45,559 nt of DNA from Burkholderiales bacterium (GCA_947451035.1 CANFXR010000011.1:1-45559); one strand, 5' to 3'. Numbered from the stretch's first letter, positions 6,973-17,081 are shown. Made by a program: numbers and translations. Notes: generated from the letters alone by a model not told the origin.

Positions 6973-8064
6973 TCAGCGAGCGCGCGGGCCGGCTGCGATG
7001 GGGCCGTGCTCAGGCGCCGGCCACAGCCCGCGCGGGCGCGCCAGCATGACGCCGATCATCGCCAGCGCGATCAGCAGCTGACGCAAGATGGACGCATCGA
7101 GCCGGCCGTCGGTCATGGTCTGCAGCGGGCCGGCCACGTAGCGCAGCACCTCGGGCAAGGCCGCGAGCAACACGGCGCCGACGATCACCCCGGGCAGGTG
7201 GCCCATGCCGCCGACCACCACCATCGCGACGATCATCACCGACTCCTGCAGCGCGAACGACTCGGGCGACACGAAGCCCTGGAAGCCCGCAAACAGCACG
7301 CCCGCAGCGCCGCCGAAGGTGGCGCCCAGACCGAACGCCAGCAGCTTGAGGTTGCGCGTATTGATGCCCATGGCGCGCGCGGCGACCTCGTCTTCGCGGA
7401 TCGCCATCCAGGCGCGGCCGATGCGGCTGCGCTCGAGCCGGTGGCACATCAGCACGGCAAACAGCACCACCGCGAGGAACAGGTAGTAGTGGCTGGTGAC
7501 CGGCGGGATGTCCAGACCCAGCAGATTCCAGCGCTTGCCCAGATCCCAGCCGAACAGATGGATCGAGTCGATCTGGCCGATGCCGCGCGGGCCGTTGGTG
7601 AGGTTGAACGGCTGCTCGAGGTTGTTGAGGAACACGCGGACGATTTCGCCAAAGCCCAGCGTCACGATGGCCAGGTAGTCGCCGCGCAGCTTGAGCGTGG
7701 GCGCACCCAGCAGCACGCCAGCCAGCCCGGCAGCGGCAGCGCCCAGCGGCAGCGCCACCCAGATCGACAGGTGCAGCCCGTCGGGGAACATGGCTGCGAT
7801 GGTGGAGAAGTTGTCGGTGAGCTGCGGGCTGGCCAGCAGCGCGAACAGGTAAGCGCCCACGGCGTAAAAGGCCACGTAGCCCAGATCGAGCAAGCCTGCG
7901 CAGCCCACCACGATGTTCAAGCCGAGTGCCAGCAGCACGTAAAGCAGCGAGGTGTCGATGATGCGCACCCACGCGTTGCCGAAGGACTGCGCGACCAGCG
8001 GCAGCACCAGCAGCGCCAGGCCGGCCAGCAGCATCCCACCGAGCGAGCCGGGCTGGAGCTTCAT
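6973..8064 (-). CDS. livM: Branched-chain amino-acid ABC transporter permease LivM-type
   Basis: A 363-residue membrane permease. It holds several hydrophobic helices and the conserved segments LGLNIVVGCAGLLDLGYVAFYAVGAY and GDYLAIVTLGFGEIVR, then the ABC-contact loop AWMAIREDEVAARAMGINTRNLKLLAFG. It forms the translocation path with LivH. Its ATG overlaps the livH stop by four bases (ATGA at 8061-8064), so the two are translationally coupled. Confidence 0.95.
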   Translation of the reverse strand: MKLQPGSLGGMLLAGLALLVLPLVAQSFGNAWVRIIDTSLLYVLLALGLNIVVGCAGLLDLGYVAFYAVGAYLFALLASPQLTDNFSTIAAMFPDGLHLSIWVALPLGAAAAGLAGVLLGAPTLKLRGDYLAIVTLGFGEIVRVFLNNLEQPFNLTNGPRGIGQIDSIHLFGWDLGKRWNLLGLDIPPVTSHYYLFLAVVLFAVLMCHRLERSRIGRAWMAIREDEVAARAMGINTRNLKLLAFGLGATFGGAAGVLFAGFQGFVSPESFALQESVMIVAMVVVGGMGHLPGVIVGAVLLAALPEVLRYVAGPLQTMTDGRLDASILRQLLIALAMIGVMLARPRGLWPAPEHGPIAAGPRAR

Positions 8065-8984
8065 GCGCGATCTGCCACGCGCTCGCCGAGCAGGCCTTGC
8101 GGGCGCAGCGTGAGCACCAGGATCAGCACCACGAAGGCAAACACGTCCTGGTACTGGCTGCCCAGGAAGCCGCCGGTCAGATCGCCGATGTAACCCGCGC
8201 CCAGCGACTCGATCAGCCCGAGCAGCACCCCGCCCAGCATGGCGCCGCCCAGGTTGCCGATGCCGCCGAACACCGCCGCGGTGAAGGCCTTGAGGCCGGG
8301 CAGCAAGCCCATGCTGTGCTGCACCGAGCCATAGTTGGCCGCGTACATCACGCCGGCCAGCGCGGCCAGCGCCGCACCGATCACGAAGGTGGCCGAGATC
8401 ACCGTGTCAGGGCGCACGCCCATCAACGCGGCCACCTGCGGGTTCTCGGCGGTGGCGCGCATGGCGCGCCCGAGCCGGGTGCGGTTGACCAGGTACGCCA
8501 GCGCCGCCAGCGTGAGCGCGGTGACCACCACGATCAGGATCTGCGTGGTGTTGATGACCGCCCCGCCGATGGCGTAAGGCTCGCTGGGCAGCAAGATGGG
8601 GTACGGCTTGGGGTTGGGCTTCCAGATGATCATGGCCAGCGTTTGCAGCAGCAAGCTCATGCCCATGGCGGTGATCAAAGGCGCCAGACGCGGCGCGTTG
8701 CGCAGCGGCCGGTAGGCCAGCTTCTCGATGGCGAAGTTGAGCACCGAGCACACCACCATGGCCGCCAGCAGCGAGATCAGCAGCAGCACCCAGCCGGGCC
8801 AGCCGGTGTCGGCCAGCGCCGTGACCACCGTCCAGCTGACCATGGCACCGACCATCAGCACCTCGCCGTGGGCGAAGTTGATGAGGTTGATGATCCCGTA
8901 GACCATCGTGTAGCCCAGCGCCACCAGCGCATACACGCTGCCCAGCACCAGCCCGTTGATGACTTGCTGGATGAAGGTGTCCAT
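8061..8984 (-). CDS. livH: Branched-chain amino-acid ABC transporter permease LivH-type
   Basis: A 307-residue permease. The N-terminus MDTFIQQVINGLVLGSVYAL and the NLINFAHGEVLMVGAM motif are classic LivH; the EAA-like loop GRAMRATAENPQVAALMGV contacts the ATPases. The reading frame continues far upstream into rarA, but the ATG at 8982-8984 shares one base with the rarA stop (TGATG), which fits termination-reinitiation. No LivJ/LivK-type binding protein is in the window. The substrate could therefore be branched-chain amino acids, urea or another compound served by this family. Confidence 0.94.
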   Translation of the reverse strand: MDTFIQQVINGLVLGSVYALVALGYTMVYGIINLINFAHGEVLMVGAMVSWTVVTALADTGWPGWVLLLISLLAAMVVCSVLNFAIEKLAYRPLRNAPRLAPLITAMGMSLLLQTLAMIIWKPNPKPYPILLPSEPYAIGGAVINTTQILIVVVTALTLAALAYLVNRTRLGRAMRATAENPQVAALMGVRPDTVISATFVIGAALAALAGVMYAANYGSVQHSMGLLPGLKAFTAAVFGGIGNLGGAMLGGVLLGLIESLGAGYIGDLTGGFLGSQYQDVFAFVVLILVLTLRPQGLLGERVADRA

Positions 8985-10288
8985 CAGCGCGCCTTGCGGG
9001 CCGCGGCATCGAGTCGGCGCAGTTCTTCGAGCTTTTCGCCGATGCGGATCTCGAGGCCGCGCGCCACCGGCTCGTAAAAGCGCGGGCCGGCCACGTCGTC
9101 GGGCCAGTAGCGCTCGCCGGCGGCAAAGCCGCCTTCCTCGTCGTGCGCGTAGCGGTAGCCGCTGCCGTGGTCGAGGTCTTTCATCAACCGCGTGGGCGCA
9201 TTGCGCAAGCGCAGCGGCACCGCGCGGGTGCCGTCTTGCTCGATGAACGCGCGCGCTGCCTTGTAGGCGCGGTAGACCGCATTCGACTTGGGCGCCATCG
9301 CCAGGTAGATCACGGCCTGAGCCAGCGCCAGCTCGCCTTCGGGTGAGCCGAGCCGTTCGTAGGTCTCGGCCGCATCGAGCGCCAGGCGCAGTGCGCGCGG
9401 ATCGGCCAGGCCGATGTCCTCGCTGGCGATGCGCACCAGCCGGCGCGCCGCGTAGCGCGGATCGACGCCGCCATCGAGCATGCGCACGAACCAGTACAGC
9501 GAGGCATCGGGGTCGCTGCCGCGCACCGCCTTGTGCAGCGCCGAGATGGTGTCGTAGAACTGCTCGCCGCCCTTGTCGTAGCGGCGCAGCTGCTCGCCGA
9601 GCGATTTTTCGAGCTGCGCCTCGTCGATCTCGGCGAGGCCCGCCAGCGCGGCCATCTCGACCAGGTTCTCGTAGGCGTTGAGCAGCCGACGCGCGTCGCC
9701 GTCGGCGTAGGCCACCAGGCGATCGCGCACGGCGTCTGACAACGGCGGCGCAGCGAGCAGCGCCTGGGCGCGGCCGAGCAGCTCGGTGAGGTCGGCCGCA
9801 TCCAGGCTCTTGAGCACGTGCACCGTGGCGCGCGACAGCAGCGCCGAGTTGACCTCGAACGACGGGTTCTCGGTGGTCGCGCCGATGAAGGTGAACAGGC
9901 CCGACTCGACGTGCGGCAAGAAGGCATCTTGCTGCGCCTTGTTGAAGCGGTGCACCTCGTCGACGAACACCACCGTGCGGCGGCCCGAAGGCTGCATCAC
10001 CTGCGCGCGCTCGACCGCCTCGCGGATGTCCTTGACGCCGCCGAGCACCGCCGACATGGCGATGAACTGCGCGTCGAAGGCGTTGGCCATCAGCCGCGCC
10101 AGCGTGGTCTTGCCCACGCCCGGCGGGCCCCACAGGATCATCGAATGCAGCCGGCCTGAATCGAACGCCGAGCGCAGCGGCTTGCCCGGCCCGAGCAGGT
10201 GCTTCTGGCCGATGACCTCGTCGAGCGTGTGCGGGCGCAGCCGCTCGGCCAGCGGTTGCGCGCTTGGCGCGGCGGCCGGCGGGCTCAC
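8984..10288 (-). CDS. rarA: Replication-associated recombination protein A (RarA/MgsA AAA+ ATPase)
   Basis: A 434-residue clamp-loader-like ATPase. Walker A GPPGVGKT (K60) is followed by Walker B VVFVDEVHRFNKAQQD (D110, E111), sensor GATTENPSFEVN and the C-terminal tetramerisation region (YLAMAPKSNAVYRAY). RarA acts at stalled forks with SSB. Length fits the family. Its start overlaps the lolA stop (ATGA), and its stop touches livH, so it sits in the middle of a tightly packed operon with lolA and ftsK upstream, an arrangement common in beta- and gammaproteobacteria. Confidence 0.96.
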   Translation of the reverse strand: MSPPAAAPSAQPLAERLRPHTLDEVIGQKHLLGPGKPLRSAFDSGRLHSMILWGPPGVGKTTLARLMANAFDAQFIAMSAVLGGVKDIREAVERAQVMQPSGRRTVVFVDEVHRFNKAQQDAFLPHVESGLFTFIGATTENPSFEVNSALLSRATVHVLKSLDAADLTELLGRAQALLAAPPLSDAVRDRLVAYADGDARRLLNAYENLVEMAALAGLAEIDEAQLEKSLGEQLRRYDKGGEQFYDTISALHKAVRGSDPDASLYWFVRMLDGGVDPRYAARRLVRIASEDIGLADPRALRLALDAAETYERLGSPEGELALAQAVIYLAMAPKSNAVYRAYKAARAFIEQDGTRAVPLRLRNAPTRLMKDLDHGSGYRYAHDEEGGFAAGERYWPDDVAGPRFYEPVARGLEIRIGEKLEELRRLDAAARKAR

Positions 10289-10899
10289 GGCTCGAGCACC
10301 TCGACGCCGGCCGGCACCACGAACTTGAAACCCTGCGGCGCCAGATCGACGTTGGCGGCGAACTGCGTGAACTGCAGCAGCGAGCGCTGCGAGAAGCTGT
10401 CGGTGATTTCCACGGCCATCAGCTGCCGGCCGCGAAAGCCGATGCGCATGGACTGGAACGCGCCGTCACGCGCCTTGGGCGTGGCCTGCGCCCATTCGAG
10501 GCCGTCTTTCGACGGCAAGGCGGCCAGGTCGAAATCACGCGTGAGGTCGGCGCCGGCGAGCAACGCGGCTGGCGTGGCGCCCAGCGCCTCGGTGTAGTTG
10601 CGCCGGCTGGCCTGGTTGAGGTCGGCATCAAAGATCCACACGTTCTGGCCATCGCACACGATCAGCTGCTCGAACGGCTTGAGGTAGTCGAACCGGAAGC
10701 GGTCCGGACGAGCGAACTCGAAACGCCCGCTGGAGGTCTTTTTCTTGACGCCGTCGGGCGAGGTGACGGTTTGCGTGAAGGCCGCGCGGCCGGTCTTGAC
10801 GTCGCGCACGAAGGCCTTGAGCGTGTCGAGCGCATCGGCATGGGCGAGCGCCGGCAGGCCCAGCGCCAGCGCGATCAGCAGTCCGGCGTACCGCCTCAT
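10285..10899 (-). CDS. lolA: Outer-membrane lipoprotein carrier protein LolA
   Basis: A 204-residue periplasmic chaperone that carries lipoproteins from the LolCDE complex to LolB. It opens with a signal peptide (Arg-rich start, hydrophobic [15 protein letters not shown], cleavage likely after A21). The mature part shows LolA segments: [36 protein letters not shown] and the [14 protein letters not shown] turn. It overlaps ftsK upstream and rarA downstream by four bases each. Coupling of lolA to ftsK and rarA is a conserved genome arrangement rather than a shared pathway. Confidence 0.95.
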   Translation of the reverse strand: MRRYAGLLIALALGLPALAHADALDTLKAFVRDVKTGRAAFTQTVTSPDGVKKKTSSGRFEFARPDRFRFDYLKPFEQLIVCDGQNVWIFDADLNQASRRNYTEALGATPAALLAGADLTRDFDLAALPSKDGLEWAQATPKARDGAFQSMRIGFRGRQLMAVEITDSFSQRSLLQFTQFAANVDLAPQGFKFVVPAGVEVLEP

Positions 10900-13292
10900 T
10901 CGCTGCGTGCCGGGACGATGATTTCGCGATTGCCGTTGTTGCCCATGGCCGACACCAGGCCCGACTTTTCCATCTGCTCGAGCAGCCGCGCGGCGCGGTT
11001 GTAGCCTATGCGCAAGTGCCGCTGCACCAGCGAGATGGACGCGCGGCGGTGCTGCAGCACGATGCCCACGGCCTGGTCGTACATCGGGTCGCTCTCGTTG
11101 CCGGGGCCGCCGCCATCATTGAGCGCGATGTCGCCCGACTCGCCATCGACGGTGCCGCCTTCGAGGATGCCTTCGATGTAGTTGGGCGCGCCCTGGGTCT
11201 TGAGATAGGCCACCACGCGGTGCACTTCCTCGTCGCTGACAAACGCGCCGTGCACGCGGATCGGCAAGCCGGTGCCCGACGGCATGTAGAGCATGTCGCC
11301 CATGCCCAGCAGCGCTTCGGCGCCCATCTGGTCGAGGATGGTGCGGCTGTCGATCTTGCTGCTGACCTGGAAGCTCAGGCGCGTGGGGATGTTGGCCTTG
11401 ATCAGGCCGGTGATCACGTCGACGCTCGGGCGCTGCGTGGCCAGGATCAGGTGGATGCCGGCGGCGCGCGCTTTTTGCGCCAGCCGCGCGATCAGCTCCT
11501 CGATCTTCTTGCCCACGACCATCATCAGGTCGGCCAGCTCGTCGATGACGATGACCACATGGGGCAGCCGCTCAAGCGGTTCAGGCGCTTCGGGTGTCAG
11601 GCTGAACGGGTTGCCCAGAAGATCGCCGCGCTCGGTGGCCTCGTCGATCTTCTTGTTGTAGCCCATGAGATTGCGCACGCCGAGCTTGCTCATCAGCTTG
11701 TAGCGGCGCTCCATCTCGCCCACGCCCCAGTTGAGCGCGCTGGCGGCTTGCCGCATGTCGGTGACCACCGGACACAGCAGGTGCGGGATGCCCTCGTAGA
11801 CGCTCATCTCGAGCATCTTGGGGTCGATCAGGATCAGCCGCACATCGCGCGCCTCGGCCTTGTAGAGCAGGCTGAGGATCATCGCGTTGATGCCCACCGA
11901 CTTGCCCGAACCGGTGGTGCCTGCCACCAGACAGTGCGGCATCTTGGCCAGATCGGCCACCACGGGCGCGCCGATGATGTCCTTGCCCAACCCCATGGTG
12001 AGCAGCGAGGCGGCGCTGTTGTAGACCTGCGAGCCGAGGATCTCCGACAGGTGGATGGTCTGGCGGCGCGCGTTAGGCAGCTCGAGCGCCATCGTCGTCT
12101 TGCCGGGGATGGTCTCGACCACGCGGATGCTGACCAGGCTCAGGCTGCGCGCCAGATCCTTGGCCAGGTTGAGCACCTGCGAGCCCTTCACGCCGGTGGC
12201 CGGCTCGATCTCGTAGCGGGTGATCACCGGACCGGGCGAAGCGGCCACCACGCGCACCTCGACACCGAAATCCCTGAGCTTCTTTTCGATCAACCGCGAG
12301 GTCATCTCGAGGGTCTCGGGCGACACCGACTCCATGCGGCCGGGCGCCGCATCGAGCAGATCGACCTGCGGCAGCTTGGTGTCGGTCAGCTCGGTGAACA
12401 GGGGCTTTTGGCGTTCCTTGACCACGCGCTCGCTCTTGGGCACATCGACCAGCGGCGTCTCGATGACGATGGGGTCGTGGTCTTCGTGCAACTGCTGCTC
12501 GACCTCGACCACATCCTCGCGCTCGCGCAGCGCCTGCTCGCCCAGACGCAAGTCCTCGGCGATCTCGATGCGCTCGGCGCGGCGGTCTCGCCAGGCGTCG
12601 AGCCGCTCGCCGATCGCATCGGCCACATTCAGCCACGAGAACTGGAAGGCCAGCGACAAGCCCTCAAGCAGCACAGCGATCCACAGCACGCCCGAGCCGG
12701 CAAACCCCAGCAGATTCATGCTCGCAGGCCCCAGCAGGTAACCCAGCACGCCGCCGGAATGCGCGCCTGGCAACAGCGACTCCCAGCGGTACAAGCGGGT
12801 CCATTCCAGCGCAGCGCTCGCCGCCAGCAGCATGGCGAGGCCCGCAACCACGGTCCAGTCAGGCCACAGCCACCTCACCGTGGGCAGCCCAACGGGGCTG
12901 TCTTCTGCCCGGAGCAACTGCGCCAGCGCGCGCAGCCAGCGGTGCAAGGCGATCGCCATCGCCCACCACACCGAAAACCCGAACACGAAAAGCGCCAGAT
13001 CGGACAACCACGCGCCCAGCACGCCCGCCCGGTTGTGCACCGGCGCGCCGGCCCCCGACGTTGAAAAGGCGGCGTCAGACGCGCTGTGGGTGAGCAGCGC
13101 GATCAGCACCAGCAGCCACGCGACGCCACCGGCCAGTACCAGCGACTGGCGCTGCCAGTCGGACGGACGTTGCGAGGGATCGTGCTCGGGTTCGTCGGCA
13201 AGGCGACGGCGCGAGTTGGCGGCCTTGCTGTCGCGCGTGGGCAGAGACGAATCTGCCCCCGCGGGACGCAGCGAACCAAGCGGAAATGTCAT
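10896..13292 (-). CDS. ftsK: DNA translocase FtsK
   Basis: A 798-residue divisome-linked translocase. The first ~220 residues hold four hydrophobic segments, followed by an acidic linker ([17 protein letters not shown]). The motor has Walker A GTTGSGKS near residue 452, [11 protein letters not shown], Walker [14 protein letters not shown] and the [12 protein letters not shown] region. The C-terminal winged-helix gamma domain ([36 protein letters not shown]...) reads KOPS sequences and activates XerCD. The linker is short compared with E. coli FtsK (over 1300 residues), as in many other bacteria. It is the first gene of the minus-strand chain. Confidence 0.97.
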   Translation of the reverse strand: MTFPLGSLRPAGADSSLPTRDSKAANSRRRLADEPEHDPSQRPSDWQRQSLVLAGGVAWLLVLIALLTHSASDAAFSTSGAGAPVHNRAGVLGAWLSDLALFVFGFSVWWAMAIALHRWLRALAQLLRAEDSPVGLPTVRWLWPDWTVVAGLAMLLAASAALEWTRLYRWESLLPGAHSGGVLGYLLGPASMNLLGFAGSGVLWIAVLLEGLSLAFQFSWLNVADAIGERLDAWRDRRAERIEIAEDLRLGEQALREREDVVEVEQQLHEDHDPIVIETPLVDVPKSERVVKERQKPLFTELTDTKLPQVDLLDAAPGRMESVSPETLEMTSRLIEKKLRDFGVEVRVVAASPGPVITRYEIEPATGVKGSQVLNLAKDLARSLSLVSIRVVETIPGKTTMALELPNARRQTIHLSEILGSQVYNSAASLLTMGLGKDIIGAPVVADLAKMPHCLVAGTTGSGKSVGINAMILSLLYKAEARDVRLILIDPKMLEMSVYEGIPHLLCPVVTDMRQAASALNWGVGEMERRYKLMSKLGVRNLMGYNKKIDEATERGDLLGNPFSLTPEAPEPLERLPHVVIVIDELADLMMVVGKKIEELIARLAQKARAAGIHLILATQRPSVDVITGLIKANIPTRLSFQVSSKIDSRTILDQMGAEALLGMGDMLYMPSGTGLPIRVHGAFVSDEEVHRVVAYLKTQGAPNYIEGILEGGTVDGESGDIALNDGGGPGNESDPMYDQAVGIVLQHRRASISLVQRHLRIGYNRAARLLEQMEKSGLVSAMGNNGNREIIVPARSE

Positions 13293-13338
13293 CGGGGCAT
13301 TGTGGCTGAAGCCCGGTGCCCGGACGTCAGCCCAGGGC

Positions 13339-14001
13339 TCAATTGAGGTGCTGCTTGAGGATCACCGAGCCGTTTTCCTGCGTCTCGATCATGCCGCGCT
13401 CTTCGAGGTCTTTCATGACGCGGCTGACCATCTCGCGCGAGGCACCCACCACCTTGGCGAGGTCCTGACGCGACACCTTGTTGCGAATGATGCGGACGTC
13501 GTTGATGACCTCGGCCATCTCGAGCAGCGAGCGCGCCACGCGGCCATACACATCGAGCAGCGCCAGCGATTCGATCTGCCGGTCGGCGCCGCGCAGGCGC
13601 TGCACGAGGCCACGCATGATGGCGTACGACAGGCTGGAGTTTTCGGGGATGCAGCGAGCGAACTCAGCGCGCCCGAGGATCAGCGCATCGGTCTGGACTT
13701 CGGCGCGCACCGTGGCCGAATGGGGCTCGTTGTCGATGAGGCTCATCTCGCCCACATAGTCGCCGGGCTGCAGCACCGCCAAGATCACTTCACGGCCCCT
13801 GGAGTCGGCGGTGAGCACGCGCGCGCGCCCCGTCAGCAAGATGTAGAGCGCGTTGGTCTTGCGGCCATGCTCGACCAGGATTTCGCCACGGCGATAGCGA
13901 CGCTTGACCACGTTGTCGGCAATGCCCTGCGCCTGGTCGTTGGTGAGCAACGAGAACAGCGGCACGCGTCGGATGAGGTCGAGGTTCGAAAGCATCGCCA
14001 T
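13339..14001 (-). CDS. Crp/Fnr-family transcriptional regulator
   Basis: 220 residues: an N-terminal cyclic-nucleotide-binding beta-roll (about 10-120), a dimerisation helix (about 122-150), and a C-terminal winged helix with recognition region [28 protein letters not shown] (about 177-203). In the phosphate cassette [17 protein letters not shown], Gly84-Glu85 are kept, but the position of the usual cAMP-binding Arg is His94. FNR-type iron-sulfur cysteines are absent; the only Cys is C117. The ligand is therefore unclear. ATG 13999-14001 follows an AAGGAG at good spacing. It is divergent from trxB, with a palindrome between them. Confidence 0.9.
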   Translation of the reverse strand: MAMLSNLDLIRRVPLFSLLTNDQAQGIADNVVKRRYRRGEILVEHGRKTNALYILLTGRARVLTADSRGREVILAVLQPGDYVGEMSLIDNEPHSATVRAEVQTDALILGRAEFARCIPENSSLSYAIMRGLVQRLRGADRQIESLALLDVYGRVARSLLEMAEVINDVRIIRNKVSRQDLAKVVGASREMVSRVMKDLEERGMIETQENGSVILKQHLN

Positions 14002-14066
14002 CGGAAAACTCCTTCGAGGGGGTCAGCGACTGGGCGCGTGAAAATCTCACACGAGCCAAAGAGTAA

Positions 14067-15107
<1,041 letters not shown>

Positions 15108-15136
15108 CAAGAGCTCACCCGGCAACCGCGAAGACG

Positions 15137-15152
15137 GCTATACTCGCGGGCT
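15137..15152 (+). promoter_or_regulatory. Putative rpmB promoter core (-10 TATACT with GC-rich discriminator)
   Basis: TATACT at 15139-15144 is followed by CGCGGGCT, a GC-rich discriminator typical of stringently controlled ribosomal promoters. The 16-base block differs by one base from the block at 33866-33881 before rpsT. No good -35 lies at 16-18 bases. It implies a leader of about 130 bases before rpmB. Confidence 0.5.
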
Positions 15153-15218
15153 TCGCTGTGCTTGCGTCTGGGGTCTGACTCTAGGCGGGTTCGCAGCGTC
15201 CACGTCGGCGCGAGCCTC

Positions 15219-15248
15219 GAAGCAAGTTTGCTTTCGGCAAGCTGCTTC
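15219..15248 (+). promoter_or_regulatory. Strong hairpin in the rpmB 5' leader
   Basis: GAAGCA (15219-15224) pairs with TGCTTC (15243-15248). After a single bulged A (15225), GTTTGC pairs with GCAAGC (one G-U), closing the loop TTTCG. That gives 12 base pairs in 30 bases. An alternative, mutually exclusive fold pairs AAGCAA with TTGCTT within 15220-15233. No T-run follows, so it is not an intrinsic terminator. A cis-regulatory or RNA-stability role is possible. Confidence 0.45.
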
Positions 15249-15283
15249 AGCGATCTGAAACACACATCTACAGGAGCAGCGTC

Positions 15284-15517
15284 ATGGCACGCGTCTGTCA
15301 AGTCACGGGCAAGCGCCCGATGTCGGGAAACAATGTTTCCCACGCCAACAACAAGACCAAGCGGCGTTTTCTGCCGAACCTGCAGTACCGCAGGTTCTGG
15401 CTCGAAACCGAGAACCGCTGGGTGCGGCTGCGCATCTCGAATGCGGCGCTGCGTTTGATCGACAAGGTGGGCATTGAAAAGGTCGTCGCCGACCTTCGTG
15501 CCCGCGGCGAAATCTGA
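15284..15517 (+). CDS. rpmB: 50S ribosomal protein L28
   Basis: 77 residues; [33 protein letters not shown] is the standard L28 N-terminus. Only one cysteine remains, so this is the zinc-free form. ATG 15284 has an AGGAG nine bases upstream. rpmG follows 13 bases later, and the pair ends at a strong terminator, so they form a short operon. Confidence 0.98.
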   Translation: MARVCQVTGKRPMSGNNVSHANNKTKRRFLPNLQYRRFWLETENRWVRLRISNAALRLIDKVGIEKVVADLRARGEI

Positions 15518-15530
15518 TTAGGAGCGCATC

Positions 15531-15698
15531 ATGGCAAAAGGTGGACGCGAAAAAATCAAGCTGGAATCGTCAGCTGGTACCGGTCATTTCTACACGACCG
15601 ACAAGAACAAGAAGACGACCCCAGAGAAGCTCGAAATCATGAAGTTCGATCCGAAGGTTCGAAAGCATGTGATGTACAAGGAAACGAAGCTGCGTTAA
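15531..15698 (+). CDS. rpmG: 50S ribosomal protein L33
   Basis: A 55-residue protein starting at ATG 15531 behind AGGAG and ending with TAA at 15696-15698. It reads [18 protein letters not shown] at the start, then [10 protein letters not shown] and ends YKETKLR, as in proteobacterial L33. It has no cysteines, so it is the zinc-independent form. It is second in the rpmB-rpmG operon, 13 bases after rpmB. Confidence 0.97.
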   Translation: MAKGGREKIKLESSAGTGHFYTTDKNKKTTPEKLEIMKFDPKVRKHVMYKETKLR

Positions 15699-15710
15699 AT
15701 CAGCCCACTC

Positions 15711-15756
15711 CAACAAAAAACCCGCTCGGCATTGCTGCCCAGCGGGTTTTTTGTTG
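15711..15756. terminator. Bidirectional intrinsic terminator between rpmG and the desaturase gene
   Basis: Perfect 16-base arms (15711-15726 and 15741-15756). The GC core CCCGCT/AGCGGG is flanked by A-run and T-run on either side, so each strand ends in a T-tract. It sits 12 bases after the rpmG stop and can stop transcripts from both convergent genes. Confidence 0.93.
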
Positions 15757-15762
15757 GGCGCC

Positions 15763-15781
15763 TGGCACCCATCGGGTGCCA
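15763..15781. terminator. Second hairpin on the desaturase side
   Basis: TGGCACCC-ATC-GGGTGCCA, eight-base arms with a three-base loop, 17 bases past the desaturase stop. It has no T-run of its own. It may stabilise the 3' end of the desaturase transcript ahead of the main terminator. Confidence 0.5.
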
Positions 15782-15797
15782 GATCGGTACCGGGGTT

Positions 15798-17021
15798 TCA
15801 GGCCTGTGAGGCGCGCAGACGGATCGCGAACGACTGCAGTTCGGCGATGCCGCTTTCCTCGGCCTTGCGGCACCAGACCTGCAAGTCCGTCACCAGCTGG
15901 TCGGCAGACACATTGGTGCGTGTCCACAACGAGCGCAGCTCCTCGCGCATGACCACCAGCTTGGCCAGCACTGCGTGCTGATTGCACACCGACTCCATGC
16001 GCTCTTTCACCGCATGGGGGATCTTGTCCGCATCGCGGTGCAACCAGCGCTGTGCCAGGTGCATGTCCTTCCAGCGCGCGGTGTTCTGGGCACCTTCGGC
16101 CTTGAGCCGAGCCAGTTCGCTTCGGCACTCCTCGCGCAGATGCTTGGCGTACTTGGCCATGACCTCGTAGCGGTGCGCGATGAGCGCCTCCAGAGTCTTC
16201 GAGTCAGCGACCGGCTTGATGTCGCCCAGCCTCAGCACCGGAGCGGTCTTGCGAACGCGTGCCAAGCCAAGGATTTCGAGCGTGCGGATGTAGGCCCAGC
16301 CGAGATCGAACTCGTAGGGCTTGATCGACAACTTGGCCGACGTCGGATAGGTGTGGTGGTTGTTATGCAACTCCTCGCCGCCGATGATGATGCCCCACGG
16401 AGAAATGTTCGTCGACGCATCAGGCGCCTCGAAATTGCGGTACCCCCACCAGTGGCCCAGGCCATTGATGATGCCCGCAGCAGTCACCGGAATCCACGCC
16501 ATCTGAACCGCCCACACGGACAGGCCGGCAGCACCAAACAGCGCCAGATTGATCGCCAGCATCAGGCCGACGCCCAGCCAGTTGTTGTGGCCGTAGAAGT
16601 GACGCTCCATCCAGTCATCGGGCGTTCCGTGACCGTATTTCTGCAGCGTCTCCAGGTTCTTGGACTCGGCGCGATACAACTCGGCGCCTTGCAGCAGCAA
16701 CTTCCTGATGCCGTAGATCTGCGGGCTGTGCGGGTCGTCGACCGTCTCGCACTTGGCGTGGTGCTTGCGGTGGATCGCCACCCACTCCTTGGTCACCTGG
16801 CCGGTGGCAAGCCACAGCCACAGACGAAAGAAGTGCGAAGGAATCGCGTGCAGATCCACCGAGCGGTGCGCCTGCGAGCGGTGCAAGAAGATGGTGACCG
16901 AGGCGATCGTGAAGTGCGTCGTCACCAGTGTGTAGATCACGATCTGCCACCAGGTGGCATCCACAAGCCCATGGGCCAGCCAGTTCAACAGGCCGTCCGC
17001 CAACGTCGTCAATATATTCAT
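15798..17021 (-). CDS. Membrane fatty acid desaturase (acyl-CoA/acyl-lipid delta-9 type)
   Basis: 407 residues. The three di-iron histidine boxes are plain: HRSQAH (47-52), HRKHH (84-88) and HNNHH (219-223), plus GHWWGYRNF. Hydrophobic segments at about 26-46, 64-74 and 150-185 fit an inner-membrane enzyme adding a double bond to acyl chains for membrane fluidity. Residues about 275-407 form a long, charged, helical tail beyond the catalytic domain, so the protein is longer than a minimal desaturase of ~300 residues. ATG 17019-17021 (MNILTTLADG) is preferred over the upstream 17048. A sigma70-like promoter lies just upstream. Confidence 0.92.
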   Translation of the reverse strand: MNILTTLADGLLNWLAHGLVDATWWQIVIYTLVTTHFTIASVTIFLHRSQAHRSVDLHAIPSHFFRLWLWLATGQVTKEWVAIHRKHHAKCETVDDPHSPQIYGIRKLLLQGAELYRAESKNLETLQKYGHGTPDDWMERHFYGHNNWLGVGLMLAINLALFGAAGLSVWAVQMAWIPVTAAGIINGLGHWWGYRNFEAPDASTNISPWGIIIGGEELHNNHHTYPTSAKLSIKPYEFDLGWAYIRTLEILGLARVRKTAPVLRLGDIKPVADSKTLEALIAHRYEVMAKYAKHLREECRSELARLKAEGAQNTARWKDMHLAQRWLHRDADKIPHAVKERMESVCNQHAVLAKLVVMREELRSLWTRTNVSADQLVTDLQVWCRKAEESGIAELQSFAIRLRASQA

Positions 17022-17054
17022 GCGTCCAGTTTCCCAAGACAAATTCAACCGTCA

Positions 17055-17081
17055 ATTGTAGGCGGCGGTGATTCCTCTCAA
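17055..17081 (-). promoter_or_regulatory. Putative sigma70 promoter of the desaturase gene
   Basis: On the minus strand TTGAGA (17076-17081) and TACAAT (17055-17060) are separated by 15 bases, about 35 bases upstream of the start. The -10 is good; the spacing is a little short. Confidence 0.45.

Noticed and set aside
8985-10133. Apparent 690-residue protein formed by extending livH upstream
   Set aside because: The upstream part is rarA in another frame and is Arg/Ala-rich nonsense; the LivH N-terminus begins cleanly at 8984.
11016-13064. 682-codon open frame on the plus strand opposite ftsK
   Set aside because: It mirrors ftsK, whose motifs are unmistakable. Long antisense open frames are expected in GC-rich coding DNA, and the translated product is His/Gln/Arg-rich low complexity.
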